The notes under the pieces: generated by a model
The model's input: only the letters and a program-made list of their open reading frames with translations
Told to the model about the DNA's origin: nothing
Databases searched by the model: none
Shown here: positions 18,783 to 27,846 of the stretch, one piece after another
Numbering within the stretch: the first letter of the stretch is position 1
Layout of the letters: each line of letters starts with the position of its first letter
Assembly (NCBI RefSeq): GCF_024138675.1
Contig: NZ_CP090959.1
Location: 1,767,501-1,831,500, forward strand
Length of the DNA: 64,000 nt
From: Simiduia sp. 21SJ11W-1
Lineage (GTDB): Bacteria > Pseudomonadota > Gammaproteobacteria > Pseudomonadales > Cellvibrionaceae
Direction of reading: 5' to 3'
Translations under genes and position numbers: made by a program

Positions 18783-19368
18783 GCATCTGGCCTTAAGCGG
18801 CGCAGATCTCTACTACCACCCCAGCTACCTGGGCGCAGCCCGGGCGCTGTCTTTGTATCAAGCGTTGGAATCCAGCCTTGCCTGGGAGCAATCAGAGATC
18901 CGGGTGTACGGCAAAAGTCATAAAATTCCGAGGCTCAATGCCTGGTATGGCGAGCCCGGCCTGCGCTACCGCTATTCCGGTAAAACCTTCAGTGCCCACC
19001 CCTGGACGCCTGAATTGGCCGAGCTTTGCCAGGGCCTAAACCAAGCGCTTGGTACGGGTTTCAACAGTGTGCTGGCCAACTATTACCGCACCGGCGCAGA
19101 CGCCATGGGTTGGCATGCCGACGACGAGCCCGAGCTTGGCCCCCGGCCCGTTGTGGCCTGCGTGAGCCTTGGCGCACCAAGGGACTTGCGTTTTCGGCAC
19201 CGGGCAGGCCAAGGCCCAAGCTTCGGCTTGCGCTTGGCCCATGGGTCGCTCTTGTTGATGGGCGAAGGCACGCAGACCCACTGGCAGCATAGCCTGCCAC
19301 GCAGGGCGCGCAGTGGCGCCAGAATCAGCCTTACCTTTCGTCAGGTGACACGCCCCGCCCATCACTAA
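18757..19368 (+). CDS. alkB: AlkB-type Fe(II)/2-oxoglutarate DNA-repair dioxygenase
   Basis: The product has 203 residues from ATG 18757. Iron ligands are HxD in GWHADDEPELG and the distal His in HWQHSLPR; the 2OG-binding arginine is in ARISLTFR. The substrate loop NAWYGE and RYRYSG resembles the ALKBH2/3-like group of small bacterial dioxygenases that demethylate alkylated bases. The gene starts inside murB with a 26-bp overlap in a different frame. Confidence 0.88.
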   Translation: MLNLKFFPEHLALSGADLYYHPSYLGAARALSLYQALESSLAWEQSEIRVYGKSHKIPRLNAWYGEPGLRYRYSGKTFSAHPWTPELAELCQGLNQALGTGFNSVLANYYRTGADAMGWHADDEPELGPRPVVACVSLGAPRDLRFRHRAGQGPSFGLRLAHGSLLLMGEGTQTHWQHSLPRRARSGARISLTFRQVTRPAHH

Positions 19369-19566
19369 GCGGAATTTCATTGCCGCGAACTGCCTCACAT
19401 TCGCTGGTCAATTTTACAGGCGGGTGGTACATTATTCCGTCAGCAAACCATGAAAAGCCCTTAAAAATGAACCTGTAAAAGGTTTAATAATGGATCTAAG
19501 CGGCAAATCAGTAGGGATTAGAAAAACACCCACACGCACAGTGTGACAGTCTTTGGGGACTCACTT

Positions 19567-20220
19567 TTGATCAAAATACTGGTAGTCGACGACCATGATT
19601 TGGTGCGTACGGGGATTGTACGCATGTTGTCGGATGTAGAAGGGATCGACGTTATCGGTGAGGCAGAAAGTGGCGAAGTGGCCATAAAGCTCACCAAAGA
19701 GCTCGCCCCCAACGTTATTTTGATGGACGTTAAAATGCCCGGTATGGGGGGCTTGGAGGCAACCAAAAAACTCCTGCACTGGCACCCTGAAGTGCGCATT
19801 GTGGCGGTAACCGCCTGCGACGACGATCTCTACCCACAGCGGTTGCTGCAAGCCGGTGCTGCCGGCTACATCACCAAGGGCGCCGACCTCAAGGAAATGA
19901 TAGAAGCTGTGCACACGGTGATGCGCGGTGAGATCTACATGAGCAATAACATTGCCCGCCAGTTGGCCATGAAAAACTTTGGTGGCCGGGGCGCAGAGCA
20001 GTCGCCCTTTGAATTGCTATCTGAGCGGGAGCTGCAAACGGCGCTGATGATTGCCAATGGCCAAAAGCCCACAGATATTGCAGCTACATTTAACGTAAGT
20101 CCGAAAACCGTGAATACCTACCGCTACCGGATTTTTGAAAAGCTCAATATCAGCAGTGATGTAGAGCTTACCCTGATGGCCGTAAAACACCACGTATTGG
20201 ATCCGGAATCTGTGGTGTAA
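19567..20220 (+). CDS. gacA: Response regulator GacA/UvrY
   Basis: The product has 217 residues. The receiver domain starts [17 protein letters not shown] with the phosphoacceptor at D54 in LMDVKMPG. A LuxR-type helix-turn-helix (LSERELQTALMIANGQKPTDIA...SPKTVNTYRYRIFEKL) ends the protein. TTG at 19567 is chosen because GacA proteins begin here; TTG starts are known for gacA in pseudomonads and a gggga ribosome site precedes it. It sits before uvrC, the classical gacA-uvrC order, and controls small regulatory RNAs with GacS. Confidence 0.93.
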   Translation: MIKILVVDDHDLVRTGIVRMLSDVEGIDVIGEAESGEVAIKLTKELAPNVILMDVKMPGMGGLEATKKLLHWHPEVRIVAVTACDDDLYPQRLLQAGAAGYITKGADLKEMIEAVHTVMRGEIYMSNNIARQLAMKNFGGRGAEQSPFELLSERELQTALMIANGQKPTDIAATFNVSPKTVNTYRYRIFEKLNISSDVELTLMAVKHHVLDPESVV

Positions 20221-20241
20221 TTAGCCTCACGCAGTGTTCCA

Positions 20242-20266
20242 AACGCCCGGTTAACCGGGCGTTTTT
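20242..20266 (+). terminator. Intrinsic terminator of gacA
   Basis: The stem ACGCCCGG/CCGGGCGT with a short loop is followed by a T-rich run (TTTTTGTTT), 25 bp after the gacA stop codon. Confidence 0.85.
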
Positions 20267-20347
20267 GTTTCTGTTTCACTCGTGTCAAAATCTGCTAACC
20301 AGCAAACCTTGCAGTGGCCGAATACAGGCAATAGAGCAAAATACGTA

Positions 20348-22216
20348 ATGACCGAACCCCAATCAGAACTGGCCGCAACAGAACCAGAGGCTAAGGTTCA
20401 AAGTGGCCAAGCATTTGACCCAAAGCGCTTCGTGAAAACTTTGCCGCAAACCCCGGGCGTGTATCAAATGTTTGATGATGCAGGTCACATCTTATATGTG
20501 GGCAAAGCGAAAAATCTTAAAAGCAGGGTGGCCAGCTACTTTAGGGGTACGGGCTTGTCGCTTAAAACAGAGGTATTGGTTAAGCGCATTCAGTCGATGC
20601 AGGTCACGCTTACGGAAACGGAAGTAGAGGCGTTGCTGCTTGAGCAAAGCCTGATCAAGGCGCAGCGGCCACCGTACAATATTTTATTGCGCGACGATAA
20701 ATCCTACCCGTATATTTTTATATCCAGCCGCGATGATTACCCAAAAATAAGCATTCACCGTGGTGCCAAGCGCAAAAAAGGCGACTACTTTGGCCCTTTC
20801 CCTGGCGCCAGTGCGGTACATGAAAGCATTAATTTCCTGCAGAAGGCGTTTAAGCTGCGCACCTGTGAAGATTCAGTGTTTGCCAACCGCTCGCGCCCCT
20901 GTTTGCAGTATCAGATTGAGCGCTGTTCAGGCCCATGCGTAAACCTGATAACGCCTGAGGATTACCGGGCAGATCTTGCCAATGCCGAGCGTTTTTTAAA
21001 GGGCAGTAGTGCAGAGTTAATTGGCGCGCTGGCCGATCAAATGGAGCATGCATCACAGCTTTTAAATTTCGAGCGCGCAGCCCAACTGCGAGATCAAATC
21101 AGCGCGCTGCGCAGTGTGCAGGCGGAATCCACCGTTGATAATCAGTCTGGCGATGTGGATGTGATTGGGTTGGCCGTTGATGGCGACCAGGTATGCGTAC
21201 ATTTTTTATTCGTACGTCAGGGCCGGATTCAGGGCAGCAAGAGCTACCATTTGAAAAATCATTTAGGTGAGGGTGACGCAGAGTTGCTCAGCTCTTTCGT
21301 ATCTCAGTGGTACCTGGGTGGCGGCGACCGCGATTACCCGCGCGAGATTATTGTACCCTTCGAAATAGAGGGCCATGAGCTGTTAACCCAGGCCATCGCC
21401 AGTGCGGCCGGGCGCCGCCTTGTGATCAGCTGGCAGGTGCGGGCCTACCGCCAAAGCTGGCAGGGCCTCGCACAAACGGCAGCGGCGCAAAACCTGGCCT
21501 CCGAGCGCGCCGCCAAATCCAGCCTGCGCCAACGTTTTGAAGCGTTACAAGCCGTGCTCAAACTCGATGAGTTGCCAGAGCGCCTGGAGTGTTTTGATAT
21601 CAGCCACAGCAGTGGCGAAAAAACCGTGGCCTCCTGTGTTGTGTTTAACCACGATGGCCCGCTGAAGTCCGACTACCGGCGCTTCAATATTGAAGGGCAC
21701 ACACCCGGCGACGACTACGCCGCTATGTCTCAGGCGCTCACCAGGCGCTATGAGCGTGTGCAGAAAGAGGGTGGGCGATTGCCGGATTTATTAATAGTGG
21801 ATGGCGGTAAAGGCCAGCTTGGCATTGCCCGCGAGGTAATGGCAGAGCTCGGGCTTACCCAGTTGCGGTTGTTGGGGGTTGCCAAGGGCACCACGCGCAA
21901 GGCGGGCTTTGAAACCTTGATAGACGGCACCCGCGAGTTCACGCTAGACGGCCAGCACGCGGCATTACACCTCATTCAGGCTATTCGCGATGAGGCCCAC
22001 AGGTTTGCCATCACCGGCCACAAGCAGCGCCGTGACAAGGCGCGCAGAGTCTCTAAGCTGGAAGAAATTCCGGGGGTTGGGCCGCGCCGGCGCAGAGAGC
22101 TGCTAAGGCACTTCGGCGGCTTTCAGGAAATCGCCGGTGCATCGGCAGCGCAATTGGCAAAAGTGCCGGGAATCAGCAAAAAACTGGCCGATGATATTTA
22201 CACTGCCCTGCATTGA
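20348..22216 (+). CDS. uvrC: Excinuclease ABC subunit C (UvrC)
   Basis: UvrC makes both incisions in nucleotide-excision repair. The N-terminal GIY-YIG domain shows TPGVYQMFDDAGHILYVGKAKNLKSRV. Next come the Cys-rich C..RSRPCLQYQIERCSGPCV, the UVR domain (FERAAQLRDQI), the C-terminal RNase H-like endonuclease (ECFDISHSSG, LLIVDGGKGQL) and helix-hairpin-helix motifs (EIPGVGPRRRRELL, KVPGISKKLAD). ATG 20348 is used; an upstream in-frame GTG at 20282 would add 22 residues and overlap the terminator region less plausibly. Confidence 0.93.
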   Translation: MTEPQSELAATEPEAKVQSGQAFDPKRFVKTLPQTPGVYQMFDDAGHILYVGKAKNLKSRVASYFRGTGLSLKTEVLVKRIQSMQVTLTETEVEALLLEQSLIKAQRPPYNILLRDDKSYPYIFISSRDDYPKISIHRGAKRKKGDYFGPFPGASAVHESINFLQKAFKLRTCEDSVFANRSRPCLQYQIERCSGPCVNLITPEDYRADLANAERFLKGSSAELIGALADQMEHASQLLNFERAAQLRDQISALRSVQAESTVDNQSGDVDVIGLAVDGDQVCVHFLFVRQGRIQGSKSYHLKNHLGEGDAELLSSFVSQWYLGGGDRDYPREIIVPFEIEGHELLTQAIASAAGRRLVISWQVRAYRQSWQGLAQTAAAQNLASERAAKSSLRQRFEALQAVLKLDELPERLECFDISHSSGEKTVASCVVFNHDGPLKSDYRRFNIEGHTPGDDYAAMSQALTRRYERVQKEGGRLPDLLIVDGGKGQLGIAREVMAELGLTQLRLLGVAKGTTRKAGFETLIDGTREFTLDGQHAALHLIQAIRDEAHRFAITGHKQRRDKARRVSKLEEIPGVGPRRRRELLRHFGGFQEIAGASAAQLAKVPGISKKLADDIYTALH

Positions 22217-22262
22217 AGGTAACTTGCCCGATTGATATCTACAGAAGTATTGCAGTCGCCCT

Positions 22263-22823
22263 ATGACATTGGCCAACCAGCTTACCCTTGCGCGAATCGC
22301 ACTTATTCCTCTGTTTGTTGTGGTGTTTTACCTCCCTTATAAGTGGAGCTACCCGGCGGCGGCATTGATTTTTTCACTGGCGGCCATTACCGATTGGCTC
22401 GATGGCTATATTGCCAGACGCTACGAACAGGCCACCCCCTTTGGTGCATTTCTAGACCCGGTGGCAGATAAGCTGATGGTCGCGGTGGCCCTGGTATTGC
22501 TGGTGGGAGCGCACGACAGCGGGCTACTGGCGGTAGCGGCTGCTGTGATCATTGGCCGGGAAATTGTCATTTCAGCTTTGCGCGAATGGATGGCCGAGCT
22601 CGGCAAGCGCTCAAGTGTGGCGGTATCGTTCTTAGGGAAGGTAAAAACCGCAGCGCAAATGGTTGCGTTGATTATCCTCCTTGCCTTTGAACCCGAAACG
22701 CATCCACAAGCGCAATTGGCAGGCTACTTTTTGATCTATCTGGCCGCCGGCTTAACGCTTTGGTCGATGTTTATTTACCTCAAGGCCGCCTGGCCACTAA
22801 TGAATTTAAGCCGCCAGCCTTAA
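22263..22823 (+). CDS. pgsA: CDP-diacylglycerol-glycerol-3-phosphate 3-phosphatidyltransferase PgsA
   Basis: PgsA makes phosphatidylglycerophosphate in the inner membrane. The CDP-alcohol phosphotransferase motif is complete in [21 protein letters not shown] (D-G-x2-A-R-x8-G-x3-D-x3-D). The 186 residues with several hydrophobic helices match the family. It follows uvrC and precedes tRNA-Cys, the usual order in this group of bacteria. Confidence 0.95.
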   Translation: MTLANQLTLARIALIPLFVVVFYLPYKWSYPAAALIFSLAAITDWLDGYIARRYEQATPFGAFLDPVADKLMVAVALVLLVGAHDSGLLAVAAAVIIGREIVISALREWMAELGKRSSVAVSFLGKVKTAAQMVALIILLAFEPETHPQAQLAGYFLIYLAAGLTLWSMFIYLKAAWPLMNLSRQP

Positions 22824-22959
22824 TTGCTTGACACCGGGGGCAGGGTCAATAGAATAGCGCGCTCCCGGCTAATCAGTTGGGCCGGTATTTGGGCTTTGTT
22901 ACCTAAGTATCAGAAAATATTGCATTTTTTGTAAATGCTCGGCTACAATGCCGTCCTCT

Positions 22960-23033
22960 GGCGCGATAGCAAAGCGGTTATGCCACGGATTGCAAATCCG
23001 TTGAGCCCGGTTCGACTCCGGGTCGCGCCTCCA
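22960..23033 (+). tRNA. tRNA-Cys(GCA)
   Basis: Acceptor GGCGCGA/TCGCGCC, anticodon stem CGGAT/ATCCG with anticodon GCA, T-arm CCCGG-TTCGACT-CCGGG, and encoded CCA. 74 nt, typical for tRNA-Cys. Confidence 0.95.
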
Positions 23034-23091
23034 CTTTTCCTCAATCACTCATTGGTGGTTGTACCTCGCAAGCAAGGCTTGCCCGCTCAAT

Positions 23092-23178
23092 GCCCGAGTG
23101 GTGAAATTGGTATACACAGGAGACTTAAAATCTCCCGACCTCACGGTCGTGCCGGTTCAAGTCCGGCCTCGGGCACCA
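23092..23178 (+). tRNA. tRNA-Leu(TAA)
   Basis: Class II tRNA of 87 nt. Acceptor GCCCGAG/CTCGGGC, anticodon stem GGAGA/TCTCC with loop CTTAAAA (anticodon TAA), a variable arm CGACCTCACGGTCG, T-arm GCCGGTTCAAGTCCGGC and encoded CCA. It is followed at once by three repeats carrying its 3' end. Confidence 0.95.
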
Positions 23179-23712
23179 TTTATACTCCGATCTAAATTCC
23201 GCATACCTAACTAGAGCAGTGCACTGTTGTCCCCGGGGACTTGAACCGGCCGGTTCAGCATTTGTGCATACAAATGCCAACAAGGAGCGGAGCGACGCCG
23301 CCCGAAGGGCGCCAATAGCCCTTAGGCTATTGGCGTTAACCCGGCCTCGGGCACCATTCACACTTCGCAAACAATTCCGCAGCCCAAGCTTGCTCAGTGC
23401 ACTGTTGTCCCCGGGGACTTGAATCGGCCGGTTCAGCATTTGTGCATACAAATGCCAACAAGGAGCGGAGCGACGCCGCCCGAAGGGCGCCAATAGCCCT
23501 TAGGTTATTGGCGTTAACCCGGCCTCGGGCACCATTTATACTCCGATCTAAATTCCGCATACCTAACTAGAGCAGTGCACTGTTGTCCCCGGGGACTTGA
23601 ACCGGCCGGTTCAGCATTTGTGCATACAAATGCCAACAAGGAGCGGAGCGACGCCGCCCGAAGGGCGCCAATAGCCCTTAGGCTATTGCCGTTAACCCGG
23701 CCTCGGGCACCA
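23179..23712 (+). repeat. Three tandem 178-bp units, each ending in the tRNA-Leu 3' end
   Basis: Units are 23179-23356, 23357-23534 and 23535-23712. Each ends in CCGGCCTCGGGCACCA, the last 16 nt of the tRNA including CCA, and the CCA ends are exactly 178 bp apart. Within a unit a ~37-bp variable leader (types A, B, A) is followed by a ~141-bp core that is nearly invariant. The core holds palindromes GTCCCCGGGGAC and GAACCGGCCGGTTC, the hairpin CATTTGT/ACAAATG, CGCCC/GGGCG, and a 10-bp hairpin GCCAATAGCC/GGCTATTGGC (one change in units 2 and 3). GGACTTGAACCGGC is an inverted copy of the tRNA T-arm. The layout matches the E. coli tyrT rtT repeats. Confidence 0.9.
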
Positions 23713-24406
23713 TATTTACCTTAAAAACAACACCTTACGATTTATCTGTGCTGTGCGCTTTTTGAGCGTTTGTGGCTGTTTTCGGTATGTGCCCACATTG
23801 TGCCCACCGAAAAATAGTAGGTTTTCTCTTGAGTGTGACTGTATCGGTTTAAACGTGTACATCGCAGGAGAATTTCAATCTCCCGGAGTATTATTAGGTA
23901 TATTAGTGCTTTGCTAAGCGATAGTGTTTTTCTCTGGTTTTTCAGTCGAAATTCGATTGTTGCTTTAGGTTCTGTTTTTTTGGAAAACTCGACTAGTACT
24001 CCTTTCTAGGCAGTTGGCTTAAGCACTGCCAGTAGTCTACCTGTGTCTATATTTGTGGGTTGGGACTGTTAGGCCAAATCTTCAACAAATTAAAGCAGTG
24101 CGATAGCCCGTCCGAACCAGCGACCCTCGCTGGTGTGCAAATCACGCCTCGGTACATACGTTCTGCGCATCCAGCCCCATCACACAGCACAAGGTCGTGA
24201 TCGAATACGTTAGCATTCGAATATACGAATGGTAGAGTCGGGGGGTAGGGAGTTGTTGTGGGTATCCGAGCAATAGATGGCAGGTAATCAGCTTGAAAAC
24301 ACGACATGTACAAGTGGCCAGTAATGCTTGTCAGCTAAATTTGGGTATGATTATTAATTGATAGAATGAGTATTAGCTAATATTTCATAGATTTAGGAAT
24401 CAGATA
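23713..24406. other. AT-rich intergenic stretch at the island's left edge
   Basis: No gene is recognisable. A pair of direct repeats TGTGCCCAC lies at 23788-23796 and 23799-23807 (11-bp spacing), which might be integrase arm-type sites or the end of a lost integrase gene. A copy of an ~80-bp repeat lies at 24071-24138 (separate entry). GC content falls after about 23.8 kb. Confidence 0.5.
24071..24138 (+). repeat. Direct repeat copy 1 flanking the CoiA-like gene
   Basis: AGGCCAAATCTTCAACAAA...TTAAAGCA...GTCCGAAC-CAGCGACCCTCGCTGG-TGTGC. A second, diverged copy in the same orientation is at 26970-27050. It contains the hairpin CCAGCGA/TCGCTGG. The copies bracket the CoiA-like gene and the hsdR remnant, so they could be element borders. 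Confidence 0.6.
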
Positions 24407-26314
24407 GTGTCTAAAGCCATTATGGCCTGGGGGTTACATCGTAACGGTGAATATACACACGTTAGCGATGCCCTCAATGGTTTGAAGTGCGAATGTGTTT
24501 GTATTGATTGTGAAGCCCCTGTGGTGGCTCACCAAGGTCAAAAGAAAGCTTGGCATTTTGTTCATGCAAGCAATACCGCATGTCAGGGCGAGTCTGTTTT
24601 ACATAAAGTTGCAAAAAAGGTTCTATTAAGAGCCCAGGTCGATCAACTAAAGATCGCTCTACCTAACCTGCATCAAGAGATAACGGAGAATGATTTAATG
24701 CAAGAGCCCCTGGTTGTGACTATGGGGCATAGTGATTTGGAAGAGCCAGTGGAGTTTGCCGAAGAGGAGGTCCCACTACCTAAGAGCTTGATCGCAGACG
24801 CTGTAATCCAAACCAAAATTTATAAAGAGCTCGCGGTAGAAATACATGTCACAAACCCTAAGTCAGAGGATGATATTCAGAAATATGTTGCATTAGAATT
24901 GCCCTGCATTGAAATTGATTTGTCAGAGATGTCATGGGAATTTACGTGGGCAGAAATAGAGCGTTGGGTGCTAAGGTCAGCACCTAGAAAATGGCTTAAC
25001 AAGCCTAAAATTGACATGGCCTATGCTGGCCCTGCTCTTAGGGCTAAAGTTGAAACACGAAATGCGTTACTTCGAGAAAAAGCAGCTAAATTGATAGAAA
25101 AACTAGAAGATACATTGCTGCTAAAGCGGGTATCTCAATGTAAGTTGACCGGCCATTGCTCACAAGACAATTCCGAAATTTCAGAGGTTATTAGAGTCAC
25201 TGCGCTTAATGGCGATTGGGTAAAAAATGAAGAGCTGTGGCAAGCCAAAGGGTTGGTGAATGACAAAACTGAGGTGCCGATTGTTATTAGGGCACCTTGG
25301 GTTCCTAACCCAATCACTGATGTTGATCAGCTGCAGCTAGAGATTCTTCCCCGGTTATCCGACACCGAAAGTGATCCTAAATACTCGTTTAAAGTCAATT
25401 GGTTTGGGATTGAATGTTGGCAAGCAGAATTGACAAGAAGGGCGGAAAAAATTTTCGTTGATAAAGTTGACGCGCGACATTCTTTACTGCGAGAAAGAGT
25501 AGGTAAATTGATAGACAGGTTGGATGATCCATCGCTGCTACAGAAGTTATCTCAATACCAATTGACCGGTTATTGCGCGCAGGACGAACCCCAAATTTCA
25601 GAGGAAATAAATATCACAACGCTGGTCACTGATTGGGAAAAACTTGATGGCCTATGGAAAGCAAAGGGGTTGGTAAATAACAAAACTGAGGTGCCAATTG
25701 TTGTTAGGGCACCCTGGGTGCGTAACCCAATCACTGATCTTGATCAGCCACAACTTGAGATTGTTCCTCTGATATCGGAGACAGACGGGTATCTACAATA
25801 CCCGTATAAAGCCAGTTGGCTAGGAATCGAACGCTGGCAGTCCGAATTGGCACGAAGAGCGGAAAAAGTTTTCGCTGAGAAGCGTGCAGCCGAGGCAAGT
25901 TTTAAAAGCACTTTTAAACGCTCAAATCAAAATAGAAAAATTGAATTAATCGCAAATGATCTTGGTTTGCCTCCCCCTCATCAGCTCGGAAATTTCAAAA
26001 AATGCTGGAATGCCTGCGAGGCGATGTGGGCCGGGTTGATTTGGCGAAATAGCATATTGAAATCCGTTGGTGGATCTGTAACCCCAGTCAAATTATCCCA
26101 AATAGCCTGCATACAAGAGCTGCTAGAGTGGCCAACCGATGCCGATAGTCTCAAAAGCCGCAGAATTGATCTTTGGTGTTGGTTGAGTCGCCTCGAAGTA
26201 GCTGGCCTAGCAACGCATGAAGGGCGGCAAGTATTCTCTATAGCAAAAACCATCCCCCCAGCCTTCAACCCGTGGAAATTACCGCCTTATAAACCCCGTC
26301 AAAAGGGCACATAA
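24407..26314 (+). CDS. CoiA-like nuclease with a ~139-residue tandem internal duplication
   Basis: The product has 635 residues. The N-terminal ~150 residues look like the CoiA/CoiA-like nuclease family: a CxC...CxxC cluster (CECVCIDC, about 28-35), [24 protein letters not shown], then the PD-(D/E)xK-like core IADAVIQ...[11 protein letters not shown]. The middle (about 213-354 and 354-495) is two copies of the same unit, each with LLRE..GKLI..L, QLTG.C.QD...[30 protein letters not shown], and RAEK.F. At DNA level the period is 417 bp. The C-terminal ~140 residues are unlike anything I recognise. A role in mobile-element defence or DNA processing is possible; nothing in the sequence proves it. 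Confidence 0.7.
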   Translation: MSKAIMAWGLHRNGEYTHVSDALNGLKCECVCIDCEAPVVAHQGQKKAWHFVHASNTACQGESVLHKVAKKVLLRAQVDQLKIALPNLHQEITENDLMQEPLVVTMGHSDLEEPVEFAEEEVPLPKSLIADAVIQTKIYKELAVEIHVTNPKSEDDIQKYVALELPCIEIDLSEMSWEFTWAEIERWVLRSAPRKWLNKPKIDMAYAGPALRAKVETRNALLREKAAKLIEKLEDTLLLKRVSQCKLTGHCSQDNSEISEVIRVTALNGDWVKNEELWQAKGLVNDKTEVPIVIRAPWVPNPITDVDQLQLEILPRLSDTESDPKYSFKVNWFGIECWQAELTRRAEKIFVDKVDARHSLLRERVGKLIDRLDDPSLLQKLSQYQLTGYCAQDEPQISEEINITTLVTDWEKLDGLWKAKGLVNNKTEVPIVVRAPWVRNPITDLDQPQLEIVPLISETDGYLQYPYKASWLGIERWQSELARRAEKVFAEKRAAEASFKSTFKRSNQNRKIELIANDLGLPPPHQLGNFKKCWNACEAMWAGLIWRNSILKSVGGSVTPVKLSQIACIQELLEWPTDADSLKSRRIDLWCWLSRLEVAGLATHEGRQVFSIAKTIPPAFNPWKLPPYKPRQKGT

Positions 26315-26405
26315 ACCACCGTACACAGCTCTCAAATTCTCTGGTACTCTTGTCCGATTCCAATACGGACCATTCGAAGGCCGACCACAAGGGAAAAGGG
26401 GCTCA

Positions 26406-26764
26406 ATGGACAAGCGCAAGCTCACGGAAACCGACATCATCACCAAATTTATCCTCCCCGCCGTAGAGAGCGCCGGCTGGGATAACATGACCCAAAGCTC
26501 CGCGATGGCAAGGTGATTGTGCGGGGCCAGGTGGGCCTGCGTAAAAAGGTGAAGTCCGCCGATGTGGTGCTCTACCACAAGCCCAACATGCCGCTAGCGG
26601 TGATAGAGGCCAAAGCCAACAAGCACGAAATCGGCAAAGGCATGCAGCAAGGGCTCGACTACGCAAGCCTGCTAGATGTCCCGTTCGTGTTTAGCGGTAT
26701 TTTGAAAAATGATAGGGGGTTTCCGAAACCCCCCATACAATTTGCAATCGCTTTTGGCCCGTGA
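26406..26764 (+). pseudogene. hsdR: Truncated, frameshifted hsdR (type I restriction R subunit) remnant
   Basis: The first frame from ATG 26406 reads [28 protein letters not shown], the classical HsdR N-terminus, and stops at 26515. The next frame continues as [40 protein letters not shown]...[17 protein letters not shown], the nuclease domain with its VIEAKA motif. So a few codons were lost with a shift at about 26497. Homology ends near 26694 and the remaining ~900 residues are missing. No hsdM or hsdS is present. Confidence 0.85.
26715..26733. repeat. 8-bp perfect inverted repeat at the hsdR break point
   Basis: GGGGGTTT-CCG-AAACCCCC lies about 20 bp after HsdR homology ends. It could be the scar or end of an inserted element, or a terminator. 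Confidence 0.5.
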
Positions 26765-27067
26765 AGGGTTCTTTTCACGACGGATTTGTTCGCCGTTTTG
26801 GCTAAATGTTGATCTATATTTTGGTGCCAATTCGGATGCTCACTGGATGTATTTCTTTAGGGCCTTACCAAAAATTACTGGGGCTTCCACGTAAGAAAAT
26901 ATTGAAAATACTGGAGCATCCACTTTAAGCGGTAAAGCACAAGTTTCCATATTTTTAGACAGGGTCTATTGGGCTAAATCTTCAACATATTTCAACAAAT
27001 TAAAGCAAAATGCTCTAGCTCGTCCGAAACAGCGACCCCCGCTGGTGTGCGGATCAAGGGGTCACCG
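26765..27067. other. Non-coding stretch between hsdR remnant and IS remnant
   Basis: No recognisable gene. A short open frame at 26806-26931 is not supported by a clear ribosome site or family. The second copy of the ~80-bp repeat lies at 26970-27050. Confidence 0.4.
26970..27050 (+). repeat. Direct repeat copy 2 flanking the CoiA-like gene
   Basis: GGGCTAAATCTTCAACA...TTCAACAAATTAAAGC...TCGTCCGAAA-CAGCGACCCCCGCTG-GTGTGC matches 24071-24138 with a small insertion in which TTCAACA is duplicated. Same orientation as copy 1, about 2.9 kb away. Confidence 0.6.
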
Positions 27068-27261
27068 TGAACCTGCTACAGTTTAACGGACACTATTAAT
27101 CAGGGACAATAGGTCCCTAAAGAGTGTTACAAATGACTGGAAAGCGAAAGCCCTATATGACTTATTCCAAAGAGTTCAAGCTGGAAGCTATCAGATTGAT
27201 GGAATCATCCGATAAGTCGGCGCGCGAAAAACGCTTCAGGATCAATCAGTACGCTCTTTGA
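27068..27261 (+). mobile_element. Left end and orfA fragment of an IS3-family insertion sequence
   Basis: TGAACCTGCTACAGTTTAAC then GGACAC at 27068 resembles an IS3-group terminal inverted repeat. The ATG at 27133 opens MTGKRKPYMTYSKEFKLEAIRLME, the start of an IS3-type OrfA with its helix-turn-helix beginning. The match ends at about 27225-27236 and the frame stops at 27261. OrfB and the right end are absent. The junction runs directly into the mrr-like gene, so a deletion has removed both the IS body and the mrr N-terminus. Confidence 0.75.
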
Positions 27262-27846
27262 AATCAGCAAAGAAACCTTGGCGGAGTTCCTCGCAATCAT
27301 CGAAGGAAAGTCCGTCTCACCAACAGTTCAAGATGTGCAGGCCGATGAAAGCGACGATGAGCCTGACTCAGAGCAGCTAAAAGATGAAACCATCTCCCGC
27401 AGCCATGAGCTGATCAAAGATAAAATCGCCAATCTCTCACCCGAAGAAATGGAAGAGTTGGTGGCTGCTATCCTGCGGGGTATGGGCTACAAAGAAAAAG
27501 TATCCCCCAATGGCCCGGATCGCGGCGTAGATGTTATTGCCTCCCCCGACGGCCTAGGCCTCACCCAACCGCGAATTAAAGCCGAAGTGAAACACCGCGA
27601 TGGCTCAATGGGCGCACCCGCCATAAGGGGTTTTATCGGCGCGCTCAGGGAGGGCGATTCTGGTTTATTCGTAAGCACTGGTGGCTTCACCGCGAAGCCC
27701 GCTACGAAGTTGAACGCGCCACAATCCCCCTTACCCTAGTGGATCTAGACGACCTTGCCGACTTAATCGTCTCACACTACGAGAACTTCGATTTAGACGG
27801 CAGAGCCTTGGTGCCGCTCGTTGGAATCTATTGGCCTGCGGATTGA
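27237..27846 (+). pseudogene. Mrr-like restriction endonuclease, 5'-truncated and frameshifted
   Basis: After the IS junction the frame reads ISTLFEISKETLAEFLAII, then LSPEEMEELVAAILRGMGY and the Mrr catalytic region GPDRGVDVIASPDGLGL..PRIKAEVKHRDG, whose D...ExK residues are present. At about 27690 one base is lost: the frame stops at 27739, while the +1 frame continues EARYEVERATIPLTLVDLDDLADLIVSHYENFDLDGRALVPL..IYWP and ends at 27846. Both ends of the gene are therefore damaged. It would have cut modified DNA. Confidence 0.85.

Noticed and set aside
23125-23560. Open frames on the minus strand and plus strand through the tRNA-Leu and its repeats
   Set aside because: They translate tRNA sequence and the 178-bp repeats; identical peptides recur only because the DNA repeats. 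No ribosome sites.
23179-23712. CRISPR array
   Set aside because: Only three units of 178 bp with near-identical long cores and two leader types; no short repeats with unique spacers and no cas genes.
24050-24140. Possible integron attC site (GTTAGGC at 24068)
   Set aside because: No matching RYYYAAC partner at a proper distance, no integrase, and the second copy lacks the core.
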